Assembly (NCBI GenBank): GCA_020852705.1
Contig: JADZAP010000040.1
Span: 162,282-226,281, forward strand
Length of the DNA stretch: 64,000 bases
Reading direction: 5' to 3'
DNA from: Ignavibacteria bacterium
Lineage (GTDB): Bacteria; Bacteroidota; Ignavibacteria; Tepidaquicellales; OLB5
Part shown: positions 34,738 to 43,065 of the stretch, piece by piece
Layout of the letters: every line of letters starts with the position of its first letter
How positions within the stretch are numbered: position 1 is the first letter of the stretch
Notes under the pieces: generated by a model
Seen by the model: the letters and a program-made list of their open reading frames with translations, nothing else
What the model was told of the DNA's origin: nothing
The model's database searches: none
Program-made: the position numbers and the translations under genes

Positions 34738-34809
34738 CGCTCCCAACGGGATTCGAACCCGTGTTTCCACTGTGAAAGAGTGATGACCTAACCCCTAGTC
34801 GATGGGAGC
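34738..34809 (-). tRNA. tRNA-Glu(TTC)
   Basis: A 72-base cloverleaf on the minus strand. The acceptor stem is GCTCCCA/TGGGAGC (perfect), the anticodon loop CTTTCAC gives TTC, and the T arm contains GGGTTCGAATCCC. The discriminator is G, usual for tRNA-Glu. CCA is not encoded. Confidence 0.93.
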
Positions 34810-34910
34810 ATTTTTTACAAGAATTGCAAATTTACGAAAAATTTTAAATAGTTGAAAGGGACAGAAAATGGCAAAAATTGCTTAAGAAATTTATTTGAAT
34901 AATTAAACTT

Positions 34911-35420
34911 TCATAAATTCATAATTTTTTCAATTACTGCCTTCAGCTTAGAATAAGTCTTGCCCATTTCCTCGGAGATAACCTTAACATCATTCAGTAC
35001 GGGCATAAAGTTTGTATCACCGTTCCAGCGGGGGACAATATGGAAATGAATATGATCTTCAATTCCTGCACCTGCAACCCTGCCAATGTTTGCGCCAATG
35101 TTAAAACCATGAGGATTCATAACTTCTTTTAATGCTGCTGTACTCAGCTCAATCAAACTGAACATTTCCAGACGCGTTTCACTGTCAAGTTCACTTAGTT
35201 CCTTTGCTTCTTCATAAGGCACAATCATTAAATGCCCGCTGTTGTAGGGAAACAGGTTCATTATGATAAAACTCTTCTTTCCGCGATATAGCAGGTAATT
35301 TTTTCTGTCTTCATTTTCATTAAGTATATGGGTAAATAGTGAACCTTTTGGTTTATCCGGTTTTTCTTCTTTAAAAGTTTCTATGTATTGCGAGCGCCAT
35401 GGCGACCAAAGTTTTTCCAT
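34911..35420 (-). CDS. HIT-family nucleotide hydrolase/transferase
   Basis: 169 residues from the ATG at 35420. A longer reading frame to 35510 would run through the upstream terminator, so it is rejected. The HIT active-site motif HIHFHIVPRW (about 129-138) supplies the catalytic histidine. The N-terminal MEKLWSPWRSQYI matches Ap4A-phosphorylase-like HIT proteins of Bacteroidetes and actinobacteria. It probably hydrolyses dinucleoside polyphosphates or AMP conjugates; the physiological substrate is unknown. Confidence 0.92.
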   Translation of the reverse strand: MEKLWSPWRSQYIETFKEEKPDKPKGSLFTHILNENEDRKNYLLYRGKKSFIIMNLFPYNSGHLMIVPYEEAKELSELDSETRLEMFSLIELSTAALKEVMNPHGFNIGANIGRVAGAGIEDHIHFHIVPRWNGDTNFMPVLNDVKVISEEMGKTYSKLKAVIEKIMNL

Positions 35421-35465
35421 GCAACAAAAATAAATGATTTTAAAATTAAATGCTCGGTAATATAA

Positions 35466-35496
35466 AATAAAAAACCCCGAAAATATTTCCGGGGTT
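35466..35496 (-). terminator. Terminator of the EF-G-2-like gene
   Basis: On the minus strand AACCCCG (35490-35496) and CGGGGTT (35473-35479) pair across a 10-base loop, followed by six T's. It begins just after the stop codon of the translation-factor gene. Confidence 0.85.
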
Positions 35497-35519
35497 AAAT
35501 TTTGTTTCAAAATTATAAA

Positions 35520-37619
35520 TTAAGCTGCTGCTTCGGCTGTTTCCTTTTGTGCTTCAGCAACTATTTTAGCTTCAATTTCCTTTGGTACTTCCTCATAATG
35601 AGAAAACTTACGCTTAAATATACCGCGTCCCTGTGTTATTGAGCGAAGTTTTGTAGCATAGTCATGAAGTTCTGAAAGCGGTACGGTTGCTTTAATTATC
35701 TGCATTTTACCGTTAGAGTCCATACCTGAAATTTTACCCCTGCGGGAAGAAATATCGCCCATCACATCACCCATAAACACCTCTGGAACAGTTACTTCAA
35801 TTATATAAATTGGCTCAAGCAATACCGGCTTTGCATCAAGAAATCCTTTTTTGAATGCCTGTGCACCTGCAATTTTAAATGCCATTTCTGATGAATCAAC
35901 ATCATGGTAAGAGCCAAAATGTACTGTTACTTTAACATCTACAACAGGGTAGCGGGCAACAGGTCCTTTAACTAAAGCTTCAACCACACCCTTTTCAACA
36001 GCCGGAATGAATTTAGTTGGGATTGCACCTCCAACAACTTCATTGGCAAACTCAAATCCAACGCCGCGTTTTTGCGGCTCAAGCCGTAAGAACACATGTC
36101 CGTATTGACCGTGTCCGCCTGACTGTTTCTTGTGTTTGTATTCAACACTTTCTATTTTACCCTTTATTGTTTCACGGAAAGGAATCTTTGGCTGAACAAT
36201 ATTTACTTCAACCCCGTATTTTTCTTTTAGTCTTGCAATAATTATTGCCAAATGAAGCTCACCCTGTCCTGCAATAATTGTTTGCCCAAGTTCAGGATCA
36301 AAATGGAAAAGAAATGTGGGGTCTTCTTCATGCAGGTGAGAAAGCCCCGAAGCTATTTTATCTTCATCACCTTTCTGTTTTGAAGTTAATGCCTGCTCAA
36401 TCAACGGCTCGGGGAAAATTATCGGGTCAATTTGTACATTTAATCCTTTTCCGGTTAGTGTATTATTAACATGAGTATCTTTAAGTTTAACAACAGCACC
36501 AATATCACCGGTAACAGCAGTGCCCATTTCTTTTCTGTTCTTACCGTTCATTTGAAAGATCTGTGTTAATCGTTCTGCTTTATTCCTGTTCTGATTGGTT
36601 AAATCAATTCCCGCAGTAACGCTTCCGGAAAGTACACGGAAAAATGACATTTCACCTACATGAGGTTCAGAAAGTGTTTTAAATACAAAAATCACAGGTT
36701 CACCTTTTGGGTTTGGTTCAACTTCAACATAATCTTCAGTTCCGGTTTTCTTAGCCATAAATGGTGCAGCATCAATTGGGCTGGGGCAGTATTTGCAGAT
36801 AAATTCAACCAGCGGTTTAACCCCGATACCTGAAGAACCTGCTGTGCATAGCACAGGTAAAATTTTTTTAGCTTTTATTTCTCTGGAAAGTCCTTCAATA
36901 AGTTCTTCTTCGGTAAGCGTTCCGCCTTCATCAAAAAATTTGCTCATTAGTTCTTCATCTTCTTCTGCTACAACTTCTATAAGCTCCTGGTGAAGCTGTT
37001 TTGCCTTATCTATCAGCTCAGCGGGAATATCGTGCTCGGTATAATCTCCTTTTCCATCAGTTGAAAACTTAAGCATTTTCATTTTAAGTAAATCAACAAT
37101 AGTATCAAAACCTGCACCCTGGTTTACCGGAAACTGCAGTTCAACAACATGGTTTCCGTAGAATTCACGCAGTTGTGCCATTGTGCCTTCAAAATCTGCT
37201 TTTTCGTAATCTAGTTTATTTACAACAAAGCATACTTCTATACCGTACTCTTTAGCATAACCGGCAGCAATTTCAGTTCCTACTTCAACTCCTTCGGAAG
37301 CATTAACAAGAATGAAGGCAGTATCCATTATTCTCATTGCTGATTTTACAGAACCAGTAAAATCAGTGTAACCCGGTGTATCAATTATGTTCAGCTTATA
37401 ATCATTCCAAAGTGTATTTAACACTGTAGAATTAATTGAAATCTTGCGGGAAATTTCATCTTTGCTGTAATCTGATGTAGTTGAACCATCTTCAATTTTA
37501 CCCTGTCTGTTTATTGCACCAGTAGTGTAAAGAATTGAATCTGTCAGAAGTGTCTTACCGGAACTTCCGTGTCCTGCAATCACTATGTTTCTAATCTTTT
37601 CCGGTGAAATGTTACCCAA
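35520..37619 (-). CDS. Elongation factor G-like GTPase (EF-G-2 type)
   Basis: 699-residue GTPase with the five-domain EF-G architecture. G1 is GHGSSGKT (16-23), G3 is DTPGY (80-84) and G4 is NKLD (134-137); domain IV contains QSGGHGQYGHVFLRLEP and domain V ends RRGKISGMDSN. Canonical EF-G has AHIDAGKT and DTPGH; here the catalytic histidine position is tyrosine, as in the EF-G-2 group (for example Thermus EF-G-2). It is therefore a paralog, not the main translocase. Its exact role, for example ribosome recycling, stress or recovery, is not established. The start is TTG. Confidence 0.92.
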   Translation of the reverse strand: MGNISPEKIRNIVIAGHGSSGKTLLTDSILYTTGAINRQGKIEDGSTTSDYSKDEISRKISINSTVLNTLWNDYKLNIIDTPGYTDFTGSVKSAMRIMDTAFILVNASEGVEVGTEIAAGYAKEYGIEVCFVVNKLDYEKADFEGTMAQLREFYGNHVVELQFPVNQGAGFDTIVDLLKMKMLKFSTDGKGDYTEHDIPAELIDKAKQLHQELIEVVAEEDEELMSKFFDEGGTLTEEELIEGLSREIKAKKILPVLCTAGSSGIGVKPLVEFICKYCPSPIDAAPFMAKKTGTEDYVEVEPNPKGEPVIFVFKTLSEPHVGEMSFFRVLSGSVTAGIDLTNQNRNKAERLTQIFQMNGKNRKEMGTAVTGDIGAVVKLKDTHVNNTLTGKGLNVQIDPIIFPEPLIEQALTSKQKGDEDKIASGLSHLHEEDPTFLFHFDPELGQTIIAGQGELHLAIIIARLKEKYGVEVNIVQPKIPFRETIKGKIESVEYKHKKQSGGHGQYGHVFLRLEPQKRGVGFEFANEVVGGAIPTKFIPAVEKGVVEALVKGPVARYPVVDVKVTVHFGSYHDVDSSEMAFKIAGAQAFKKGFLDAKPVLLEPIYIIEVTVPEVFMGDVMGDISSRRGKISGMDSNGKMQIIKATVPLSELHDYATKLRSITQGRGIFKRKFSHYEEVPKEIEAKIVAEAQKETAEAAA

Positions 37620-37776
37620 AATATTCTGCCCCTTCTAATTTATTCTGCATCATAATTGCAGTTCACATTTGCATATAAAATTTACAGCAAATAATTTAAT
37701 TTGATTAATAATTATTTTTAAAAATAAACTCTGTTATAAATATTAGTTGAAAAATATAAAGTTTAAACCGGCTTAA

Positions 37777-38253
37777 TTACTGCAGGTCATCATCTAAATC
37801 CCTTAACTTCAGCTTTTTAGGTGAATATCCGTTAGAGGAACCTGAAAATACATTTAAAAAAGATTTGATCCCTTTTGATACAGCTGAAACCATATTAAGC
37901 ACATCAAAAATATTCGTTTCAACTTCTTTTTGAACCTTCTGCTCAAAATCTATAATTGAATCAGTAGTATCTTTAACCGTATCAACTATTCCGTTAATTT
38001 TTTGTGATTGAGTTTTTAGATTTGCGGTTATATCTTTTAAATCTAAAGATATTTGAATTGAATTATCAATTAAAGGTTCTGTTTTAGCGGTTAAATGGTC
38101 AATTTTGCTGTTGATATTATTAACCGATTGGTTCATATTACCAACAGCAGCGGCAATACGCCGTATAGCAATTATCAGATATATCACCATTGCTATTAGT
38201 GCTACATAAAGGGCAATTAAAGCTATTTGTTGGATTAGTTCTGTTTCCTGCAT
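37777..38253 (-). CDS. DUF948-type membrane protein
   Basis: 158 residues. One N-terminal transmembrane helix (about 8-30, IALIALYVALIAMVIYLIIAI) is followed by a long coiled coil (residues 31-115), a pattern typical of DUF948 proteins. The tail KLKLRDLDDDLQ is charged. It sits downstream of the ytxH-like gene on the same strand, the common pairing, which suggests a joint role in the envelope or general stress response. Confidence 0.82.
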   Translation of the reverse strand: MQETELIQQIALIALYVALIAMVIYLIIAIRRIAAAVGNMNQSVNNINSKIDHLTAKTEPLIDNSIQISLDLKDITANLKTQSQKINGIVDTVKDTTDSIIDFEQKVQKEVETNIFDVLNMVSAVSKGIKSFLNVFSGSSNGYSPKKLKLRDLDDDLQ

Positions 38254-38313
38254 GATTTGCTGAATTATTAATAAACTGTTTTAAACATGTAAATGTTAAT
38301 CAGTATCAAAAGC

Positions 38314-38368
38314 AAAGATTAAATATAAAGATTAAAATACAAAGATTAAAATACAAAGATTAAAGTTT
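38314..38368. repeat. Short tandem repeat at the ytxH 3' end
   Basis: Three to four copies of a 13-14 bp unit AAAGATTAAAATAC (38314, 38327, 38341 and a partial copy at 38355). The last copy contains the stop codon of the ytxH-like gene. It is probably a replication slippage product. Confidence 0.7.
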
Positions 38369-38779
38369 GCTTCGCTCATCTTTGTATGCATCGACACCTG
38401 CTTTAATAGCATCTTTTACTTTAGCAGATTCATCTTTGATCTTTTCTTTTGCAGTTTCGTATGAAGTAGTTGTTTTTTCTTTTGCTACATTCAATATCTT
38501 ATTTGCATCATCAAGCAGGTTACCAGCTTTTTTCTTTGCATCGCTGATAAGCTCTTCAGACCGTTTTTTGCCTTCGTTAATGATATCCTGTGCTTTGTGT
38601 TTTGCAATATCAAGATACTCTTCTGCATCATCAAGTATTTCTTCTTTTTTGTTCCTGATATCCTGACGAAGTTCTTTACCGCTTTTTGGTGCATAAAGCA
38701 AAGCCAAAACGCCGCCAACAATTCCGCCTGTTAAAAATCCAAGGAACAGACCTTTTGCCATGCCTCTTTCTTCTGACAT
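38360..38779 (-). CDS. YtxH-domain protein
   Basis: 139 residues from the ATG at 38779, which has GGAGG 7 bases upstream; a longer reading frame to 38812 includes that site and is rejected. The YtxH motif GLFLGFLTGGIVGGVLALLYAPKSGKELR (9-37) is a glycine-rich transmembrane helix. The rest is a lysine- and glutamate-rich amphipathic helix resembling LEA/apolipoprotein-like repeats. YtxH proteins are general-stress-induced in Bacillus; the role here is inferred. It is upstream of the DUF948 gene. Confidence 0.88.
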   Translation of the reverse strand: MSEERGMAKGLFLGFLTGGIVGGVLALLYAPKSGKELRQDIRNKKEEILDDAEEYLDIAKHKAQDIINEGKKRSEELISDAKKKAGNLLDDANKILNVAKEKTTTSYETAKEKIKDESAKVKDAIKAGVDAYKDERSKL

Positions 38780-39065
38780 AGTATTATCCTCCAATTTTAA
38801 TGTTTTACCCATTGGGTGGGTTATAATTTAATTTTTAATAGTAAAAAATAGCAAAATGCACTTGTATTTTCAATGGAATAATATTTGCAAAAATAAATAA
38901 AATTTACATAAAATAAGCAAAAATTTTGATTATTTATACAATTATTGCTGTTATTTTAATTTGAAATATTGGTTTGAATGTAAAAGTATAAATATAATAG
39001 CAGCAGAAATGGAATTCTGTTATATAAATAAATTATGGAATCCTATTTGTAATTCCACTATTTTT

Positions 39066-40004
39066 TTACTCTACTTTAAATAATGCACTGATAGATTGAT
39101 TTTCATTATTGCGAAGGACTGCATTTGCAAACAGTTTAGATACATCAAGAATTTCAATCTTATTAGATTTTATAGTAAGGGGAACTGTATTAGCAGTAAC
39201 AAGTTTTTTAAGACATGAATTTTCAATTTTTTCTAAGGCATGACCTGAAAGTATTGGGTGTGTAACGGCACCGTAAATTTCCAATGCACCGTTTTTCTTT
39301 AAAGCTTCAACAGCAGCTACAAATGTATTAGCTGTATCAATAAGGTCATCAACTATTAATACATTTTTACCATCAACATCGCCAATAATATTCATCACTT
39401 CAGCAACATTTGGTTTGGGTCTTCGTTTATCAATCAAAATAAGCTCAGCACCCAGATTTTTTGCATACGCTCTTGCACGCTTTGAACCGCCTACATCAGG
39501 AGCGGCAACAGCAAGATTGCGGAGCTTAAGTTTTTTGAAATATTTTAAAAACAATACAGAGCAGTATAAATGGTCAACTGGTATATCAAAAAATCCCTGA
39601 AGCTGCGGTGCATGAAGGTCCATTGTTATAATTCTGTCAACCCCCGCTTTTGTAAGTAAATTTGCAATCAATTTGGCAGTAATTGATACCCTTGGCATAT
39701 CTTTTCTATCCTGTCTGGCATATCCAAAGTAGGGAATTACAGCAGTAATTCTTCGGGCAGATGCTCTGACTGCAGCATCTATCATTATTAGTAATTCCAT
39801 AAGGTTATCTGCAGGGGGATTTGTTGACTGAACAATATAAACATCCTTGCCTCTGATGTTATCGTTATATTTTACCCAAATTTCACCATCAGAAAAGTTA
39901 ACTATTCTGCACTTGCCTTTTGGGAGATGTAAAAAATCACAAATATGTTCAACTAAATAATTGGAGGTTCTGCCTGAAAAAATCTGTATCTCAGATCTTG
40001 CCAT
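39066..40004 (-). CDS. prs: Ribose-phosphate pyrophosphokinase (PRPP synthetase)
   Basis: Makes PRPP from ribose 5-phosphate and ATP for nucleotide, histidine and tryptophan synthesis. Diagnostic motifs are NFSDGEIWVKYNDNIRGKDVYIVQST, the flexible loop PYFGYARQDRKD, MDLHAPQLQGFF and the PRPP-binding loop VLIVDDLIDTANT. At 312 residues it is a class I enzyme. The sequence 38813-39065 before the ytxH-like gene shows only weak inverted repeats and no clear terminator. Confidence 0.97.
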   Translation of the reverse strand: MARSEIQIFSGRTSNYLVEHICDFLHLPKGKCRIVNFSDGEIWVKYNDNIRGKDVYIVQSTNPPADNLMELLIMIDAAVRASARRITAVIPYFGYARQDRKDMPRVSITAKLIANLLTKAGVDRIITMDLHAPQLQGFFDIPVDHLYCSVLFLKYFKKLKLRNLAVAAPDVGGSKRARAYAKNLGAELILIDKRRPKPNVAEVMNIIGDVDGKNVLIVDDLIDTANTFVAAVEALKKNGALEIYGAVTHPILSGHALEKIENSCLKKLVTANTVPLTIKSNKIEILDVSKLFANAVLRNNENQSISALFKVE

Positions 40005-40041
40005 TTGTTTTTTGTATTTCGGAATTGATTAGAGGAATACG

Positions 40042-40072
40042 CAAATTTATTAATTAATATTTGTATAATCAA
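40042..40072 (-). promoter_or_regulatory. Predicted promoter of prs
   Basis: On the minus strand TTG (40070-40072) and TAAATTTG (40042-40049), a perfect TAnnTTTG, are 20 bases apart. The -10 element is 38 bases before the ATG. Confidence 0.6.
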
Positions 40073-40275
40073 TTTAGAATTTAAACAAAATGATTGCTAT
40101 ACAGTTGTGTTTTTAATATTTATTTTAGCCGTAATATCAAGGAAAAGTAATGCAGAATGCTAAAAAGTTATAAATTTATGCCAAAATTAACAGTTTAAAA
40201 TTTTAACTGGGGTATTTTTTTCTTTATTTTAAGTATCTGTTGAAATAGATAAATTGCAATCATTCCAATATTTTA

Positions 40276-41022
40276 ATGATAATTTCACTGCTTGCAGGTA
40301 TTATTACGGGATTTATTGTTTCTGTGCCTCCTTTAGGTCCAATAGCGTTTGCCCTTATTTCAAAGGGCTTCCGAAACGAAGTAAAGGAGGGAATGGCTAT
40401 TGCATCCGGTTCAGCATTTATGGATATGATCTATGCACTCATTGCTTTTGGCGGTATTTCTTTATTTATTTCACTTCTTCCTGTAGAAATTGAGGTGCTT
40501 ATTAACGGCAACAGCAGTCTGATACAAATTTTATTGACTTATACCGGCTGCATTGTTGTTATTGTTTACGGTATTAGGATAATGAGAACCAAATTAGACC
40601 TTGATAAATTTGAAGCACAGGAGGCAGAGCATTTGCTTCGTGCAAAAGATAGAGCTGCAGGGTTTGCTGCAAAATCTCATGTAGTTAAAAATGATTCAAA
40701 CTTGTTTGGACAATTTTTAATGGGTGTTATGCTTTGTATTTCATCAATTACTCTGCCTGCATCATGGGTAATACTTGTTGGGTATGTGAAAAGTTTCGGA
40801 ATTCTTGACAGCTCGTTTTTGGGTGGACTGATTTTTTCATGCGGAGCATTTACTGGAACTGTACTTTGGTTTTGGCTCCTTTTAAAATTAATCACCGGAA
40901 ATGCACATCGTATAAATAAAAATACAATCAGTAAACTTAACTTTTATGCAGGCATTGTATTAATTCTTCTTGGGGTTTTCTTATTCAGCAAGGCAACCGG
41001 GTCAGTTTTTAATATTTTCTGA
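40276..41022 (+). CDS. LysE-family translocator
   Basis: 248 residues with five to six transmembrane helices. The N-terminal GIITGFIVSVPPLGPIAFALISKGF segment is the LysE/RhtB signature, and GSAFMDMIYALIAFGG follows. The family exports amino acids or related metabolites. A charged cytoplasmic loop (about 110-140, AQEAEHLLRAKDRAAGF) is longer than in LysE. The substrate is unknown. It is followed by the mraZ promoter. Confidence 0.82.
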   Translation: MIISLLAGIITGFIVSVPPLGPIAFALISKGFRNEVKEGMAIASGSAFMDMIYALIAFGGISLFISLLPVEIEVLINGNSSLIQILLTYTGCIVVIVYGIRIMRTKLDLDKFEAQEAEHLLRAKDRAAGFAAKSHVVKNDSNLFGQFLMGVMLCISSITLPASWVILVGYVKSFGILDSSFLGGLIFSCGAFTGTVLWFWLLLKLITGNAHRINKNTISKLNFYAGIVLILLGVFLFSKATGSVFNIF

Positions 41023-41123
41023 AAAATGTAAAAATATAAATAATTTTCTGTATAATATAGTAAAAGCTCTTTTTCCCTTATTTTATAAAATAATATAATT
41101 TTTAAAAAATAACGAAAAAACCC

Positions 41124-41153
41124 TTGACAAATGGTTTTTTTTTTGTATTTTTG
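41124..41153 (+). promoter_or_regulatory. Promoter of the dcw cluster
   Basis: TTGACA at 41124-41129, a 16-base spacer (mostly T), then TATTTTTG at 41146-41153, matching TAnnTTTG. The mraZ start is about 97 bases downstream. Confidence 0.75.
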
Positions 41154-41156
41154 TAG

Positions 41157-41190
41157 TGGAGTAAAATGGAGGAAAGTGGGGGATTTGGGA
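41157..41190 (+). promoter_or_regulatory. MraZ-box operator repeats
   Basis: Three TGG-type boxes, TGGAG (41157), TGGAG (41167) and TGGGG (41177), repeat exactly every 10 bases, and a fourth, TGGGA, follows at 41186. This matches the known MraZ target of direct TGGG-type repeats with 10-bp period upstream of mraZ. They lie immediately downstream of the -10 element, so MraZ binding would repress the cluster. Confidence 0.75.
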
Positions 41191-41250
41191 ATTAACCTCA
41201 TTTTCAACTCAATTCTATAAATTAACACTAAAATAACGTAAAAACCATCA

Positions 41251-41709
41251 TTGTTTCAAGGTCACTCAAATACTACCATTGATGATAAAGGCAGAATTAT
41301 TATTCCTGCTAAATTCAGAAAATACATTTTGCCTGAAGCAAATGGAGTATTAAACATTACTTTGGGACGTGATAACTGCATTTGGCTTTTTCCTCAAAAC
41401 GAATGGATTAAAGTGCTCGAAACCGTACGATCAACAAATCCATATACAGATGAAGAAGTACAGATGCGCCGGCAAATGTTCTTTCATGCTGATGAACTAA
41501 CAATTGATTCACAGCACAGAATTCTTATCCCTTCTGAAATGAAAGATAAAGTTGGTATTAAAAAAGATGTTTTGGCAATTGGGCAGCTTGAACGCATTGA
41601 ACTTTGGAATCCGGATACATATAACAAATACCTTAAAGGCAGTTCTGATTCTTATGAAGGTGTTATGCAGAAGGTGATGTCAAAGCTTTATACTAAAAAT
41701 AATAATTAA
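41251..41709 (+). CDS. mraZ: Division/cell-wall cluster regulator MraZ
   Basis: 152-residue transcription factor with two AbrB-like swapped-hairpin domains: DKGRIIIPAKFRKYI (about 11-25) and DSQHRILIPSEMKDKVG (about 90-106). MraZ forms ring-shaped oligomers and represses its own operon in E. coli. The start is TTG, with no ribosome binding site seen. It is first in the dcw cluster and lies downstream of MraZ-box repeats. Confidence 0.95.
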   Translation: MFQGHSNTTIDDKGRIIIPAKFRKYILPEANGVLNITLGRDNCIWLFPQNEWIKVLETVRSTNPYTDEEVQMRRQMFFHADELTIDSQHRILIPSEMKDKVGIKKDVLAIGQLERIELWNPDTYNKYLKGSSDSYEGVMQKVMSKLYTKNNN

Positions 41710-41723
41710 TTAAAAGTATAAGC

Positions 41724-42695
41724 TTGGAGCCTGATCATTATCATGAACCGGTTCTTTTAAACGAAACAACAGGTTTTCTGTTAGAAAAAGCAAATCAGGA
41801 TATTGCCATAAAAAGCAATTATATAAGCAGTAAAGGTTTTAAAAGGGTTTTTGTTGACTGTACACTTGGAGGCGGCGGTTATACAAGAAAAATATTAGAG
41901 TTAACAGGAAATGATACTGCAGTAATTGCAATTGATAGAGACAAATTTGCGATTGAATACAGCAGGCAGGTTCTTTCAAAATACTCAAGCAGGATAATTT
42001 TTCTGCAGCGCAATTTTTCTGAAATTTCTTCAATTGTTCATGATGCAGGATTTGAAAAAATTGACGGTATAACAATGGATCTTGGGCTTTCAACATATCA
42101 GCTTAACCATGAAGAAGGGTTCAGCTATCAGCGGAACACTGAACTTGATATGAGAGCTGATAAAACCCAGAAATTAAACGCAAAAGATGTACTGAATACA
42201 TATTCAGAGCGTGAACTTGAAGAAATTTTCAGGAAATTTGGCGAGCTAAAATACAGCAGGCATATTGCAAAAGAGATTGTTAACTCAAGAAAATCAAGAA
42301 AACTTGAAACAACATTTGATCTTGTTGAAATTGCTTCACAAAAAATTCCACCAAGATATTTAAACAGTGATCTTGCAAAGATATTTCAGGCGGTAAGAAT
42401 AGAAGTTAATAATGAGCTGAAAAACCTTGAAAAAGTACTAAATGATTCAATTGAACTTTTAAATGATGGCTCAAGAATTGCTGCAGTATCATATCATTCA
42501 CTTGAAGACAGAATAGTTAAAAATATATACAGGTCAAGTAAAAAACTTAAAGTTCTTACAAAAAAACCTGTATTGCCCGGTGCCGAAGAAGTAGAAAAAA
42601 ATGTTAGATCCAGAAGCGCAAAATTAAGGGCAGCAGAAAAAAGTTCTGAAATTATTCTAAGCAAAAATAAATATAAAGATAAAATATTAAGATAA
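41724..42695 (+). CDS. rsmH: 16S rRNA m4C1402 methyltransferase RsmH
   Basis: SAM-dependent methyltransferase of 323 residues that modifies 16S rRNA C1402. Motifs: EPVLLNETTGFL at the N-terminus, VDCTLGGGGYTRKILE (SAM loop), GITMDLGLSTYQLN and SYHSLEDRIVK at the C-terminal side. The start is TTG. It is second in the cluster, 14 bases after mraZ. Confidence 0.97.
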   Translation: MEPDHYHEPVLLNETTGFLLEKANQDIAIKSNYISSKGFKRVFVDCTLGGGGYTRKILELTGNDTAVIAIDRDKFAIEYSRQVLSKYSSRIIFLQRNFSEISSIVHDAGFEKIDGITMDLGLSTYQLNHEEGFSYQRNTELDMRADKTQKLNAKDVLNTYSERELEEIFRKFGELKYSRHIAKEIVNSRKSRKLETTFDLVEIASQKIPPRYLNSDLAKIFQAVRIEVNNELKNLEKVLNDSIELLNDGSRIAAVSYHSLEDRIVKNIYRSSKKLKVLTKKPVLPGAEEVEKNVRSRSAKLRAAEKSSEIILSKNKYKDKILR

Positions 42696-42700
42696 AGCAG

Positions 42701-43015
42701 TTGCGAAAAATTAAACAAAGAAAAATTTCATTATTCAATTTAATGTTAATGATGTTTGTAACTGCAGGAGTTATTATTTTTTTTGTATATAATATTATTG
42801 CTGTTAACTCTCTTGTTGTAAAAAATGATAATATCAGAAGAGATATTTCAAAAACAGTTACTATTAATAATAATCTTCAAACAGAAATTGAGCGGCTTTC
42901 TAATTTTGATAATATAAAAAATATTGCTGTTGATAAATTAGGATTAAAATACTCAACAAGCAAACCTAAAAAGATCACAATAGAGAGGTCTGAGCTGGAA
43001 AATATAAAGCAATAA
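42701..43015 (+). CDS. ftsL: FtsL-like divisome protein
   Basis: 104 residues. A short basic cytoplasmic start is followed by one transmembrane helix (about 12-34, FNLMLMMFVTAGVIIFFVYNIIAV) and a coiled-coil periplasmic segment (36-85, with heptad-like NNNLQTEIERLSNFDNIKNIA). This is the shape and cluster position of FtsL, which activates FtsWI. Sequence identity to E. coli FtsL is expected to be low. The TTG start is 5 bases after the rsmH stop codon. Confidence 0.85.
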   Translation: MRKIKQRKISLFNLMLMMFVTAGVIIFFVYNIIAVNSLVVKNDNIRRDISKTVTINNNLQTEIERLSNFDNIKNIAVDKLGLKYSTSKPKKITIERSELENIKQ

Positions 43016-43065
43016 TCTTATAAATAATAAAAATTCGTACCGGGTAAGTGTTCCGGTAAAAAGCT

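Noticed and set aside
35420..35510. N-terminal extension of the HIT protein
   Set aside because: It would read through the stem of the upstream gene's terminator, and the family N-terminus MEKLWSPWRSQYI starts at 35420.
38813..39065. Inverted GGAATT-type repeats as a prs terminator
   Set aside because: The stems are short, AT-rich and not followed by a convincing T tract on the minus strand.
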